Assembly: GCA_024138015.1 (NCBI GenBank)
Contig: JAMXBB010000009.1
Span: 15,345,599 to 15,409,598 of the forward strand
Reading direction: 5' to 3'
DNA: 64,000 nucleotides
DNA from: Lumnitzera littorea
Taxonomy: Eukaryota > Streptophyta > Magnoliopsida > Myrtales > Combretaceae
The notes beneath the pieces are model-generated. The model saw nothing but the letters and a program-made list of their open reading frames with translations, did not search any database and was not told the origin of the DNA. Of the stretch, positions 11,956-25,070 are shown one piece after another. The position numbers and the translations under genes are program-made. Numbering within the stretch: position 1 is the first letter of the stretch; every line of letters begins with the position of its first letter.

Positions 11956-12679
11956 AATTAGTTTCGTTCTCAAAACTATTGTATATCTATGCATTGCTTA
12001 CTTACTAAGATTGATAATTTATATATTATTACTACTCTAAAAATTGAAGAAACCACAAGTGATGCTTTATCTTCACTACATTAAGCTCTACTTTAGTTTC
12101 TAAATCTAGACCTTCGTCTAATCGTATCTTTACCTATTCCATGTCTCAACTCTTGAACTTCTGAACCTGATTATCCAGTATTTTTGAGGGTTATTTCATA
12201 ACCTTAAAACTCATCTGCCATTCCACTAAACTATCTTCAAATAAAACTTCTGTGTGGTCTACTGATTAAGTTTTTGAATTGCTTCCTAATTAACATTCCA
12301 CTTCTTCTCTACTTAGACCTTTGCTCGATCTTTTAATTTTCTTTCCTTTGCATTCCTTACCTTAGTATCAATCAGGGCTTATTTCATCACCGTACTCCTC
12401 TAGTCGTATTGTACTATCTTATAACTTAGCTTTATGACCTTACAAATTTTCTTATTGGTTTATTCTCCATTTATTCCTTGTTTGATTGTTTCTTAAGTTT
12501 TATTTGTGATCATTAGCAATTCTAAATTTACTTCATATCATCACTTTTCCTCCCATCCATAATCTTCTACTTAATATGATTATACTATTGTCATAGCTTT
12601 TCATTTGTTCTTCATATAGCTTAGCATAGGATCAACAGAAGCAAATTTGGCAAATCTCGACGCTTCTCGATCTCGAATT
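11956..12679 (-). mobile_element. 3' internal remnant of the Gypsy element of copy A
   Basis: This lies between the PPT and the second 43-bp repeat. Translation on the minus strand gives no pol domain I can name, so it is either 3' untranslated internal sequence or too decayed. No second LTR and no PBS were found to the right, so the element is truncated at or near 12680. Confidence 0.5.
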
Positions 12680-12722
12680 CAAACACTCCACTTCTATTAA
12701 TAAAGTACAACCACCATGGTGT
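12680..12722 (+). repeat. Right copy of the 43-bp direct repeat
   Basis: Identical to 8756-8798. It directly follows the truncated internal Gypsy fragment, so the two copies bracket about 3.9 kb of LTR plus internal sequence. Confidence 0.85.
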
Positions 12723-12776
12723 GCTTGGCTTTAATCGGATACCTAGTTTGATACCGATGCTTAACATTTGTTTAAG

Positions 12777-13066
12777 GGGAAAATCCAAACAATAATCTCT
12801 CTAAACTTGGAAATATAAAAGATAATTCATTTTTTAGTTAAAAAAAATCATACTATGATTAAAATTTAGGGAATCTTGAAGCACATTTTTATAAGTTAAG
12901 GAGGTATTTGTGCATTAAAATTAGAGTTTAAAAAGGTTATTATTAACTTATAGGAATTGTTTGTCAATTTATTAAAGTTTATGGGGTTAAAAACTATATT
13001 TTGAAAGTTTATGGAGTCAATTCATATTTAAATCAAAGTTTATGAGGATATTTGCAATTTTTCCTT
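12777..13066. mobile_element. Palindromic MITE-like element, copy 1
   Basis: An imperfect inverted repeat spans the segment: left ATCTCTCTAAACTTGG against right CAAAGTTTATGAGGATA. The two other copies in the window (13619-13905 and 25436-25795) have the same layout. It has no coding capacity. Terminal repeats are too diverged to assign a DNA-transposon superfamily. Confidence 0.45.
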
Positions 13067-13515
13067 TTTTTTCTTTAGTTTTTTAAGCTGGTATATCTAA
13101 TATTGTATGGACGTAATGTTGGTTCTTATTTATTCTTCTATATCGTTACAACATGCAGTGTCTATGTATAATTTCTTTATCATTTTCCTTTAAGTCATTG
13201 GAACAATAGGTACAATGAGAGAATTGTTCGCCGTTGTAAATTGTTAAGTAGTTACTTCATTATGTCCTATTTTTAAATTATTTTCCTTTTATTTATTCCT
13301 TAATAATAAATAAGATACTAATATTATTATAATATGTAAAAGTAATAAAATAATTGTTCATACTTTAAGAATCTTTAAAAAATATTTTATATATTGTTTT
13401 GAAAAAGTAATGATAACATAAGACCCATAACATATTTAAAAAATTGCTAAGTAATTTTAGTTAGATACCTCATTAATAAAATAAAGAATAGAGAGTTGAA
13501 TAAAAAGGAGAACCG
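12791..13515 (+). repeat. First unit of a ~725-bp tandem duplication
   Basis: Colinear with 13619-14342, differing by many substitutions and small indels. Shared blocks include ATTTTCCTTTAAGT, TTAATAATAAATAAG, TACTAATATTATTATA and TTTTGAAAAA. The unit begins with a roughly 280-bp imperfect palindrome (12777-13066) whose left arm reads AATAATCTCTCTAAACTT and whose right arm is its approximate complement near AAAGTTTATGAGGATATTTG. No coding sequence was seen. Confidence 0.75.
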
Positions 13516-13618
13516 CTTAGACTTTGATGTGAATCTCTAAACATTTCTTTAGGTACCTTATTGATAAACATAACTAGTGTCATGTTTATCAAGGATGTGC
13601 CAAGCATCACATAAAGTG

Positions 13619-14342
13619 TGATTTTTGATCTCTTATACTTTGATAAATTGATAACATAAAAGATATTTTCATTTTTAGTTAAAAAAGTCGTATTATGATC
13701 AAAGTTTAAAGAATTTTAAAGCACATTTGTATAAGTTAAGAGGGTGTTTGTATATTAAAATCAAAATTTAAGGGAGTTGTTTTTAACTTATAGAGATTAT
13801 TTATTAATTTATTAAAGTTCAAGTGATAAAAAAACCATACTTTAAAAATATAGGATGTCAATTCACACCTAAGTCAAATCTTATAAGGTTATTTGCAATT
13901 TCTTCTTCTTCTTTTTTTTTTTTTTTGTTTAGTTTTTTAAGCTAATATATCTATCATTGTGTGTTGTTACAACACGCAATGTTTATGTATAATTGTATTT
14001 TTCATTTTCCTTTAAGTTGTTGGAATAATGAGTACATTAAGAGAATTTTGGGTTGTTGCAAATTATTAAGGTACTAATATTATTATATTATGTCCCATTT
14101 TTTAAATTATTTTCCTTTTATTTTTCCTTAATAATAAATAAGGTACTAATATTATTATATGTAGAAGTAATAAAATAATTATTCATACTTTAACAATCTT
14201 TAAAAAATATTTTATATATTGTTTTGAAAAAATAATGATAATGTGAGACCTATGACAAATTTAAAAAATTATTAAATAACCTTAGTTAGGAAACTCATTA
14301 ATAAAATAAAAACTAGAGAGTTAGAATACAAAAGAGAATCAT
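13619..14342 (+). repeat. Second unit of the ~725-bp tandem duplication
   Basis: It follows the first unit after a 103-bp spacer and carries the same ordered blocks. It includes its own palindromic start (13619-13905), interrupted by a T-rich run at 13904-13927. The divergence between units suggests an old duplication or two independent insertions of one repeat. Confidence 0.75.
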
Positions 14343-17300
14343 TGGTACCAAAATAAGCATGGTACTTGATACATATTGTCATACCAGCATCCCACATTAA
14401 AAAAATATCTTATATATTGAGAATAACTATGCATAAAGGCAACTTGTTGTATACTCCATACTCCATGGTAATAGAAATGCTTTCTCTTCATTTTTTCTCT
14501 TTTTTAGATGACAAAAATAAAAAAAATAAAAAAAACCTGTGGGTTTTAGAGATAATTAACAAGTTCTCGTTCTTCTTTAAAAAAAAAAAAAAAGAGGAAA
14601 AAAAAAGTTGAAAATAGAAAACATGTTTCTTTTAAGAAAAAAACCTCGAAGGAAAGGGCAAGGAAGGTTCCTCTACTAGAATAAAATATCCCTATAATAT
14701 TAATATATGTTGCGTGCGCCACCACAATTTGATTCCACTAAAATGTGAATTTTTTTTCTTTTTTTTTTTTAATTCTTTATCTTCTGAAACCTGAAGAAGG
14801 AAGAATGGACTTCTACATGATGGCAACAATCCAATAAAATATATTATGGATCTGGATAATTGACACTGTATAAAACAACATAGAATAGCCGCTGTTACAT
14901 ACAATTGGCAAACCCTAATAAAAATATAGTCACTTGATGCTGACAATTATCGTTTTATGAAAAGACCAAGGATGAATCTGTATACCGCGTACATTTGCAT
15001 TCATGAAAAGAAAAAAAAAATTATATTAGAAAAGATATAATTTCTTAAATAATTGATAACATTAAAGTAGAGGAGGAATGATTTGATTTGGTGTCTCAAA
15101 ACATATTGGTCAAGCAAATTTAAGAATAAGGGAATATTTATAAGAAATTATTTTAGATAGTTATGTACATTTCCAAAACTATCATATAAAACTGGGCATT
15201 TTTTCAATAATCTTATATGTATTTTATCTAATTAATCATTTATTGTTTTTAACCAAAGCTTTTATAATTTAGCAATATGAGATTATATAAAAGGATTCAC
15301 AAATAAAAACGCTAAAGCTACAACTAATCTATAAATTGAGATTTTATGATTGGTCTGCAACTCTAAGATAGTAGTAGTTGGAGAAAATAAAATTATTTAT
15401 TTTCTTAAAGTAGCATCATAAGGATTGATGCTATGTTATTGATAAGGTTAATGATAATAGGAAAGTCTATAATATATGCAATGTCTGTTTTCCATTCTAT
15501 TTTTACCTTTTCTTTGGTATTTGTCCCATTTCCTTTTAGGTCTATCCAGACAATACCCGAAGCAGTACTTCTATTCATTATTGTTTGAAATTTCTAAGGA
15601 TATAAATCTCGGACACATTATACTTTTTAGTTCAAAGCCTTGTAGTTGACTGGTTGCCTTCAATTCTCAATTATTAACTATGAATAATAAAACCAGCAAA
15701 TATCTCTGTCTTTAGACATGTTTACGTACTGTTTATCTTTGAAAAACTTAATGAAATAATACCGGGATAATGCTCAGTAAGATGGAACTAAACTTCAATC
15801 GGAATCCTGCTCTCTCTTCCTTTTCTGGCATGACATGTCATGTGGTGTAGGATGGTATCCCAAAGCTAATGCAATCGTCACATCCAACCAAAAACATTTT
15901 CGATTTTTTTCTTCTCAACTATTGTATTAAAATTTTGGAAAAAGAGGAATCCCAACATATTTCATCCTATTAAAAAATTAGTATTCATATTATTATGATA
16001 CAATAGTTTTAGCAAACCAAAAAAATGTCAAATTTATTAATTAAAATGTAAACCACATAAGAATCCTTGCTTCTCTTAAGGAATAATAATGTTGCTTATA
16101 CAACTCATAATTAGATGTGGGCATAGGATGAGTCTGTCTTTTGCTTCATCTTAGATTCGTTACACCAAATCCAATACCTAAATAAGGATACAAAGTGTCC
16201 GTATATCTACTTTTTACACTCTAATTTCATGTGTATATAGAAAAGTTAAAAGGAAAAAAAAAAAAAAAAAAGCCTAAAGTGACGACGCGTCTACGCCTAG
16301 TAGCTTTGAAACATGTCCTTAGCTAGTGATGAGTCGGCGATAACTTGGATCTTAATTTACAAGATTCAAAACTTGATGGATCCACCTGATTCGATTAGGC
16401 TAAGGCTCTATACTCGGCTCTACCCATAATCATCAATGAAATCCTAAAGCTAAACTAAACCAAACTAATGCAATCCAAAAACTAAACCAAAACCCTATTG
16501 AGCGTATGAATTGATAATGAACTCGATACGAATTATGGCTACTTGGTTCACAAACCCCGAGATGATTACCTTATCTTACCCATACTTCCAACAAATAATT
16601 CATATGTTTATTAATAAAAAACGCTATTCTCGCCAAAAAAAAAGAAAAAAAAAAAGAGGACGAGGAAGGAAAGAAAGAAAATGATGCTCCGAAATTATTT
16701 ACTTTTTGATCGGCAACATTTTGTTACAGCGCCTAGCTTTTCTTTCATAGAGAACATGCTGGTGTGGGGCTTTATGATAATGATATTTCAAAGGAAAAGG
16801 AACACAACCTAACCTTATTGAATTATTTTCTATTTCCAGTCGGAGAACCAACTAGATGTTCCGATACATTACAACTCTCTTATGTGTATTAATGTTTGAA
16901 TACAGCTGTTCTTAACGATTGCCCACCGTTTAGATTAAAACTTGAACCAAAGACTACAGCTAGCTCTAGATGGGTTATCCATGAGATACATTCATGTTCT
17001 ATTTTTATTGGATTGTAGTTTGAATTGTTTGTGCATTTGATTAGAGTTAACTTAGATATGTTGGAATCCATGATTTTTTTTTTTGGGATATTTGGGGGGT
17101 TCATATTTAGTCAACTAAGTATACATAGATGTTAGAGGGTTGACCAAGAGAGTAACCGAGTGGATGGGATCATTTACCTTTAAAAAAAAAAAAAAAACAG
17201 ATGGCAAATAGCAGTTGTTAAACGTTGTGCTTAAAGTTTAGAGTTGTTAAAATTACTACCTTTATCCGTTATAATAATATACCATGATAACTGTTCCTTA

Positions 17301-17688
17301 ATCGAAGAGTACGGCCGTAAAATCATGAGAATTGAGATAGAGAATTTTATAAGTAATATTTGATGAATGCGACAATTCAGTAACTTTAAACTTTATTTGC
17401 AAAATTGGAAAAAAAATAAAAACTATAAAATTCAAGTAGTGATTTTAATACTAGTCCTAAGATATTCAAAGAGACTTGTTTCTATTTTTGCGAAAGATTA
17501 CTCTATGGGTATACTTTTGATTTAAAAGTTCGTTCTCCTATTTTTAGATTTTTTTCCCAGACAGAATTGTGGTGTGTTTCTTTTTCCCTTTCTATTTTAC
17601 CTTGTCACTGTTTCATACTTACCGTTTGTTTGTGTTGCTATTGTACTCGTCCAGGTGTGTTATCGTCTAAACATTTTTTCTTAACTCT
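14343..17688. other. Unassigned AT-rich DNA, no gene seen
   Basis: Open frames are short and biased by A/T runs (for example 14366-14611 and 14692-14946, both ending in polylysine or polyphenylalanine stretches). Long A runs occur at 14580-14594, 16253-16271 and 17180-17196. No transposon domain, tRNA or rRNA was recognised. Confidence 0.4.
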
Positions 17689-17961
17689 TTGAATACTATG
17701 CCGTTTGATTTTGATTATGAAGTGAACATCATCTTTGAATTTAATATACTTTTTTCTTTTTATTTAATCAATTCTTATAAAACTTGGCAATGTGAAAATA
17801 AATCTACAAGAAAGGGCAGTTGGAATCCATGGACACATGTTTGCCCCGATCGTTTTCAGTCCCATGAAAATGATAACTTTTTGGATGTGATGATGAAAGA
17901 TGCCAAAAAGTCTCTATATGGCCAATTACTTGTAGACATAAACAAATTCAAATATGATTAA
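17689..17961 (+). CDS. Unassigned 90-residue open reading frame
   Basis: I do not recognise this protein. The first third is hydrophobic and phenylalanine/isoleucine-rich (about residues 12-30). The remainder is polar with mixed composition (a W-N-P-W-T-H-V-C-P-D-R-F stretch near residue 45, then acidic and lysine-rich), less biased than the surrounding DNA would give by chance. There is no obvious splice context, and no neighbouring gene. It could be a relic exon, a transposon fragment, or a chance frame in AT-rich DNA; the last is the default. Confidence 0.12.
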   Translation: MNTMPFDFDYEVNIIFEFNILFSFYLINSYKTWQCENKSTRKGSWNPWTHVCPDRFQSHENDNFLDVMMKDAKKSLYGQLLVDINKFKYD

Positions 17962-18810
17962 GACTTAAAAAAGCCACTTATAATATTTCGAAAAAAAATT
18001 ATTAGATATTACACATTATGTGCATATATAAAAAAATGATAAATATAAAAAATTTGATATATATCATGTGTACAAAATATGAATAATAGTTTTTCTTTTA
18101 AAAGCTATTTATTATAATTACCATATATCTAGATATAATTAGTATATATTACTATTTATATATAAACATGTTGTGTAATATTTAATAAATTTTATTTTTT
18201 TACTTTTTTTAAATAACGAAACACTTAAAGGATAAAATAGATAGTGATACTGATGAATTGAAAGGATAAATATTCAATTTATTGCATCTTAATCTAAGTT
18301 CAAATTGTACCAGTTGCATCTTAAAATAATGCAAGCTGTGTCGGATATAAGAAGTTGAATAATATAAAACGTGTAATCTCTCTCTTCCCGGGAAAAGAGA
18401 AAACGAAAGTCCAATTAGAGTACGGTTACCCATAGGTAAACAAATTATAACTTTTTATATGTATACATCAAGGATTTTTTTTATGGTCCCATTTACATAT
18501 TTTACAGAATTGGTGTAATTCTACATCCCATTATTATTATAATATTTATTAAATTTAGATTATTATACTTTTAATGATTCAGATTTAGTAAATATTATAT
18601 TAACGGTTGGATGAAGAATTGAATTGGTCCATATTAAAAATATGGGTGAAACTTTAGAATTGTTCATAGGATAAATAAGAATCATTCATCAAGGAAATTT
18701 TTTGTAAAAACATATGCGTCTAATTGACCAATTCTTTATTGAAATATTGAGATAATTATTCATATTTTTATATAGTGAAAGTATAAATTTATTCCTCATC
18801 ATTGAATCCA

Positions 18811-18841
<31 letters not shown>

Positions 18842-21800
18842 TTGAGTTCTCGTGGTTTTCAAAATTTTCTATTTTAACTTTATGAAAAATTATATTTATA
18901 ATTTATATGTCCTAACTCTTGATCGGTTCATAACAAGTAAATATAATTAGATTAATGTTGGAGATTTTTGTTTGCTCTAAAAAATCTAATCCAGCCCGCA
19001 TTGGAGGTTCTCGCAAGGCCTAATGGCCACACTAAGCATGATTCTACTTAGTTGCATTTTTCTTAAGAATAACATTTGAAAAATTTCCGCTAATATATCT
19101 TAATATTTGCTATAAAAATTGCTCAGCTGTTATCACTGACCATTAAAAACCTTATTTAGATATTTTTATTGTCCACCACAGAATTTTCAAATTGCATAAA
19201 ATTGTTTTAGATAAGAAAATTATATGAAACTATCAGCTTTTTTAGGGACATAAAACCTATTTACATTCTTTAATCATCCTTTTTAATCCACTATATAAAA
19301 ATTACATAAAATTGCTCTACATCAATTCATGTTGCTATAAGTATGGAGGTAACCTCACATATATTACCTTAACTTGAGGTTAATTCGCAACCAACGGCCT
19401 AAACTTATTACATGTTGTGTTTATACCTAATTCAAGTTTTGAATGTTAGCATTACCTCCTTTCCAGAAAGGTAGTTAAGGGAAATAGTATAGTTATACTA
19501 GGAGTCGAAACTTTAATCAAGAAGTAAATCTTACACAAGATAAGTTTAAGTAGTTAATATAGATTGACCTAAATTTGATGTACAAAAGTGATATTTTCTC
19601 TTAGATAATTTTTGTTGGATCATTTCAGTGAGATTGCTTTAGATTTTTTTTCTTTTTTTTTTTTTAATATGTCGTGTCTAATACTACGTTGAAAATTTTT
19701 TAACTTATGTGACTTCGTTGATTACCTTTGAAAAAGAACACACACCCAAACGCTTGCTAAGTCAAATTTCGTTGCGTGTTTGCCTCTTATTAATTAAACA
19801 CCCACGCTATTCACTTCTTTGACGTAAGTTTTTCTTTTCCCACGGAAAGCACAATTTGGCCCTTCTATACTCTGTAAAGAAGAAGTTGATTTCATTCAAC
19901 TGTAGGAGTGGCCATATGTAAGCCTCTTTAGAGTGTAAGGCCCGAGCCCATGAGCAAAATAACAACAAACAATGGCAAACCCATATGGCCTTGTCTGTCT
20001 ATTCATATCTAAAATCATATATATAATTTTTTAAGTAAAAAATTAAAAGTCCCTTCATGTATGAATTTTTTTTTTAATTATTTGAATTCTCAACCTTTTT
20101 TTTTTTTCTGAATCTTTATTGTCTTTCAATTTTTTATATACAAGACTTCTTTTGACATTCTACAATGATACAGTACATATGTGAACTATAGTAAAAAATA
20201 TTTTATAAAATTAGGAAGAATAAAATGGAAAAAGTTGAAGCCTTTGGACAACTAAACCGAAATGGGCATTAAAAAGTTGGTGAATGGCCATCCACCACTA
20301 TAATTTTTATTTTTTGAAAAAGAAAAAAAAAACCTAAAATACTCGAAATCCAAACTCCACAAGTTGATTACCAATGAAAAATTTTAACTCCTTTAAAGGC
20401 CCCTTAACTTGATAAGACTATCTCATATCGAAGGAGACGGGTTAAGACTAAGGCTGGTAATCTATATTAACTTGTTAAGTCTTATATTCATGTTTAAATG
20501 GTTTCATATCTTGGAAGTCTCAATCGTAACATAATCATCTATTAATTGTATATAAAAATCTAAACCTATAACTCAAACCATTTGATAAGCATGCTTCTTA
20601 TTTGGCTTGAACCCATTTTGATTTAAAAGATGTAATTAAATCTATTAAATAGTTATACATATATAAGGAAAATGGTGATAACAAACTAACATTTGCAAAT
20701 AAAAATGCTATAGTTTTAACACTTAAATATAATATTATATCTCAACAAAAGTTTAATAAAGTAAAGTCCCATCAAATATAGCAAATTTAAACATTGATTA
20801 GCTATAAAACATCATGGCATTAACTGAAACCATGGTCCAATTAGATGGTACTATTAGTGATAATTTCCAAATTAATTACATTCTTCGCTAGTTTTCCTAA
20901 AAAAGCAATAAAACAAACTACATATAAAAATGATTATGTCAATAAAAAAAATGATGTAGAAATATTTATAAAAATAGTTTAGTTCATTATTTTCTCCATA
21001 AAACCAATCCTTTGTACATAAAAAACATTTATAGTTTCTAACTTCAATAAGATGTAGTATAGATAAATGATTCAATTTTTAATACTAAATGCAGATTCCA
21101 AAGCTACTAATATGTACCAATATGTTTAAGATATCACATGCCATTTTTGCAACATGAGGATACCTAAATAGATTAGTTTTCTAATAACTCAATACATCTA
21201 ATTTAACAATTCACCTAATTCTACCCATCTTCATTAACACGGATTTGTTTTTCAAAGAATTATATATAATATTAATTAGATCAAACTTGTTCTTACCTAA
21301 CTTTTCTATATAAATAGAAGTCATCTATATCATTTCATTTATTATTATTTAAGTTAGCTTTATAATTCACTTGTATAGGCTTTATTTATTTTTTATTTTT
21401 TCAAAAGACCGAGTAATTACAATATATTAATAAAAGATTTTAGATAGGCATTCATTTGCCTTAAGTTCAAGAGACATCACTCTTGAATAATTAAACATGC
21501 AACAAATGCAAATAATACTTGAGATTTGTATTCATCGCTAAGTAAAAAGAATAATGTACCATTAAATTCTGAAGATGAAGTTGAAGTCAAGACTAAAGTG
21601 TTGAAGAATAGAGTATAGAGCTTAGATTGCTATTCTAAATGTGAAGAGAAAATTTAAAGACTAAAGTTCAATAAACCCCAAATAAAAAAAAAATAAAAAA
21701 TTAGATGCCAAACATGTAGTAAGCAAATGTATGTTAAGGAGAGAAAATATTAAAATACTAGCTATTTTAACATTAAACAGGTACATTAGTCGAACTAGGG

Positions 21801-21865
21801 ACCTATTTACAAGACTTACTTAATAAATAAGTCCATAAACAGGTTTAACTTGCTTGTGTTTCCAT
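17962..21865. other. Unassigned AT-rich DNA with a (TA)n microsatellite
   Basis: No coding or structural RNA signal was recognised. A (TA)n tract lies at 18815-18841, T runs occur near 19648-19664 and 20094-20107, and an A run sits at 20320-20332. The section probably contains decayed repeats that I cannot name. Confidence 0.4.
18815..18841. repeat. (TA)n microsatellite
   Basis: Uninterrupted TA dinucleotide tract of about 27 bases. Confidence 0.9.
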
Positions 21866-22467
21866 AATACCCTTATGCCAAAAATAGTTGATAACTAAGA
21901 CAACAAATAATAATGGATCCATTTGCACTAGTTAACCTAAAATTATGTAACTAGTGTTGACATGTAATTTACTATTTAACTTTTATGAACCAATACTAAC
22001 CCTTTCATGCAATCTATGTCGGATTACACTTCATGGAGTATTATAATCTCCCTTACTTAAATGAGCGATATCCCTATTGCAAGACTTTATAATTAGGTCT
22101 AGTTCTTCTTTCTTTTTGGTATTTCATTCGATTAGTTCTTATTACCCTTAACCTCTAGGTTATCTTAAAAGTATGACAAGAGTCACACTTTGGTGGTACT
22201 CCCCACCCTTCTCGAACTTCTTCTCTAAATCAGGTTAAAACAGTCCTCGAATCATTCATTTACTAATAAGGGTTTAGCTCTAATATTGCTTATAACACCT
22301 CCAAATCAAAAGTAGTTGATAACCAAGACAATAAATACTAATGGGGCTATTTATACCTTGGTCCAAAAGCTTCTAGCTAGTATTGACATGTTACTTATTA
22401 CTTGAACTTTATAAATCAATATCAACTCCTTCGTACAATCCATTGGGTATCATAAGCATATTGGGTT
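21866..22467 (-). mobile_element. Probable TRIM (small non-autonomous LTR element)
   Basis: Two diverged direct repeats of about 185 bp (21866-22050 and about 22284-22467) share AGTTGATAACYAAGACAAYAAATA, GACATGT.ACTTA and CAATC.AT.GGGT-like blocks. Between them lie about 230 bp. Read on the minus strand, AAGTAAGGGAGATTATAA (about 22047-22064) sits next to the lower repeat like a PPT. A degenerate initiator-tRNA-Met PBS (ATTAGAGC, within about 22275-22290) sits next to the upper repeat. Size and layout fit a TRIM. Element ends and target duplication are not resolved. Confidence 0.45.
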
Positions 22468-24879
22468 TTTTTTTTTTCCATATATAAACATGTATCATGT
22501 CAAATTTAGGTCCATAGACTATGATCTAAATTGCCAACCATAGTTAAGGCTTTTTTTCAATTCATAGCTAGGTGGTGGACTTTGAATATTCAAGGAAAGG
22601 GTTAGTTGTTAGATGGCTTATAAAGTGAAAAATCTTATATATAACAATAATTTACATTACTGAATAAAGGGTAACTATTTCCATCCAATAAAATATGTTT
22701 GTTATTATATTCACTTGTAACGTATAGCTAATAATAGGGGGATGGAATATTTAGTAATATAATGGATGGCAATTAATTATCAATACCCTGTGAATTGTAT
22801 TACTTTCGTACTGTTATAGTCCAAGTATATAGTAGTAGTATAAATGTAAATAATCAATGGATAATTGTGTAATTTTATAGAAATTGGTACTTTTTACTAG
22901 ATTGTAATAGTAGTTGTAATAGTTGTTTTAGTAGTTGTGTTAGAAGTAAAAGTTAGTTACTTACAACAAACTAGTAGATTGAGATATATTTTTATAACTA
23001 GAGTAATGTCAATAGAAATAGATAAACAAGTTTCAATATAGAAAAGTTGTATTAAACCTTTTAGAGAGTGGTTCTTTCAAATTAACCAAAATCAAATTTC
23101 ATTTCCATTTTCTTCACAATTCATCCTTTCATTTTCTTTTCATCGATTTATTAGTGCCATACCTTATATCAATATCCATACAATTATTAACAATAGAATA
23201 GAAATTACGGGTGCTAACATTTAATGCTAACAATAGACTTGAGACTTATAAACCACAAATACTAAGTACCATGAATCACAAGACTCAAGAGCCACAAATC
23301 TCTAGAAACATGACTTATGAACCACCTATCATGAGCACCTTATTAATGGATCCCACCACTTGTATTAAGAGCCATGAACCTTAAGAACTACAAACCATAG
23401 ACTTGAGACCTATAAACCATCCATCACATGCGCTCATAAGGTTTGAGTCATTTTGATTGCATCGCACTGTGGTTTGAATCATGTTTGAGTCAAGTTTGCT
23501 CAATTGTTGGGTTCGCTTATGGGTTTGGAGGTTCATGTTTGCTAAAGTTAGAAGTGATGGTGCATGGTCATTGATGGTTTGCAAACTTGATGGTAATAAA
23601 GGTTCATTGGGTAGATCAATTGGTGGTAATGGTGATTGATGATTTAGTGGTAAGTGATGAATGGGGTTTGAGTTTTGGTTTTCAATAAAAACACACGATT
23701 ATATTTTGTTACAATTCTAGTGAATTGAAAATCTCTTAAGGACTTATTATGTTTAACAAAGTAAACATGCATATATAGTGTGAAAAAGTTATAGGTTAAA
23801 TATATTATAAAACAAAGTAATAAATGTTGTTAAAAGCAATTAAAGCAGATGATGAAAATACCAAATTGTGTGTTTTCAAAAGTTTTAGTATTTCTTTTAC
23901 TTCGGAAGAATAAAAAGAAAAGTTGTAGCACATAAATGTAATTATTTTAAAATTTTTAAGAATTAATTCACAATTACTTAAAAATTTAAAATTATTTGTG
24001 AAATCACGTGAGAGAGAGATGAAATTAGTAGCAACTAGCAAGGTCCATGGAGTCCATACACAAGCTATCCAAATTCCTCCTCATACAAAAATAAACATGG
24101 AACATCTTTCAAACTTGAAAACTACGAAAGTCCAAAAATATCAAAACCTACTCCACCTAATCTTTAATCATCTTTGCTCTCCAAATCCTTGGAGAAACTC
24201 TCACGTATTTGCCACTATTGTGGCCAATTTAGTCCCATAAATCTTCCTTTCTTTTTCTTTTTATTTTTTATTTTTTATATTTTAACAAATATGTAATGTT
24301 ATACTTATGGTCTTGGTTTTATGTCCTTTGGCACAACATCCACATCTTAAGGAAAAGTTTTTTTTCTTAAAAACCTTTACACTTTATCCCTAAAATCGTT
24401 AATTAAAGTTACGTAACATTTTTAAAATATTTTTTTAGGTCCCAATAATACCTTTTAACCAATAAAACAATTAAAAGAAAAAGAAAAAGTACATATTTAC
24501 ATAGAAACTGTTGCTTGCTAAGAAACCCATTGCAATGGATAAGCAACTCTAAGTTAGATGCTTCACGTTGGGAATGGTATGATGGACCCCCCATTATTTA
24601 TGGTCTTAGAGCGTATGTGGAATGGTGTCTCTTCCTTTTGGAACATTTATGCTTAGTTCATTTTAGGGAAATTAGAATTTTATTCCTTCCTTATTTCTTA
24701 TTATGGCGTTTATTTTATTTTATTTTATCAAATCACAATTATGTAATAATCATATTACTTGGAATCAAGTAATAAGGATTTCTTACTTCAATAAAAAAAT
24801 CACAATTACTTGTAAAATTTTATATTTTTTTCAAAAATGAACTTATCCCAATTTAATAATTATCAATATTGCCACCGTC
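22468..24879. other. Unassigned DNA with a strand-asymmetric patch
   Basis: No gene is recognisable. From about 23220 to 23400 the plus strand is A/C-rich with repeated ACCA and GAACC words. From about 23430 to 23690 it switches to G/T-rich with TTTGAG and GGTTTG words, as if the two halves were arms of a decayed inverted repeat. The open frame at 23998-24240 has no recognisable motif. Confidence 0.4.
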
Positions 24880-25070
24880 ATCATTGATTGTTGCCACTGC
24901 CGCTGCCGCTGCTGCTGCCATCGCCACCACCACTATCACTACCCTTGCCATCGATCGTTGCTGTCGCCATCACCACCGCTACTGCTACCACTACCGCCAT
25001 CGCCATTGCCACCACCACTTTAAAGCTATTACCATTAACCATCGCTATTATTACCACTATCACCTATCAA
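24880..25070. repeat. Degenerate GCC/ACC/ATC trinucleotide tract
   Basis: A roughly 190-bp run of imperfect triplets (GCC, GCT, ACC, ATC, ACT). Because the period is three, it stays open in several frames on both strands, giving apparent Ala/Thr/His-, Leu/Pro- and Val/Ala/Gly-rich peptides. These are products of the repeat, not evidence for a protein. Confidence 0.85.

Noticed and set aside
17689..17961. Real host gene exon
   Set aside because: Kept only as a very low-confidence open frame; no splice signals, neighbours or recognisable domain support it.
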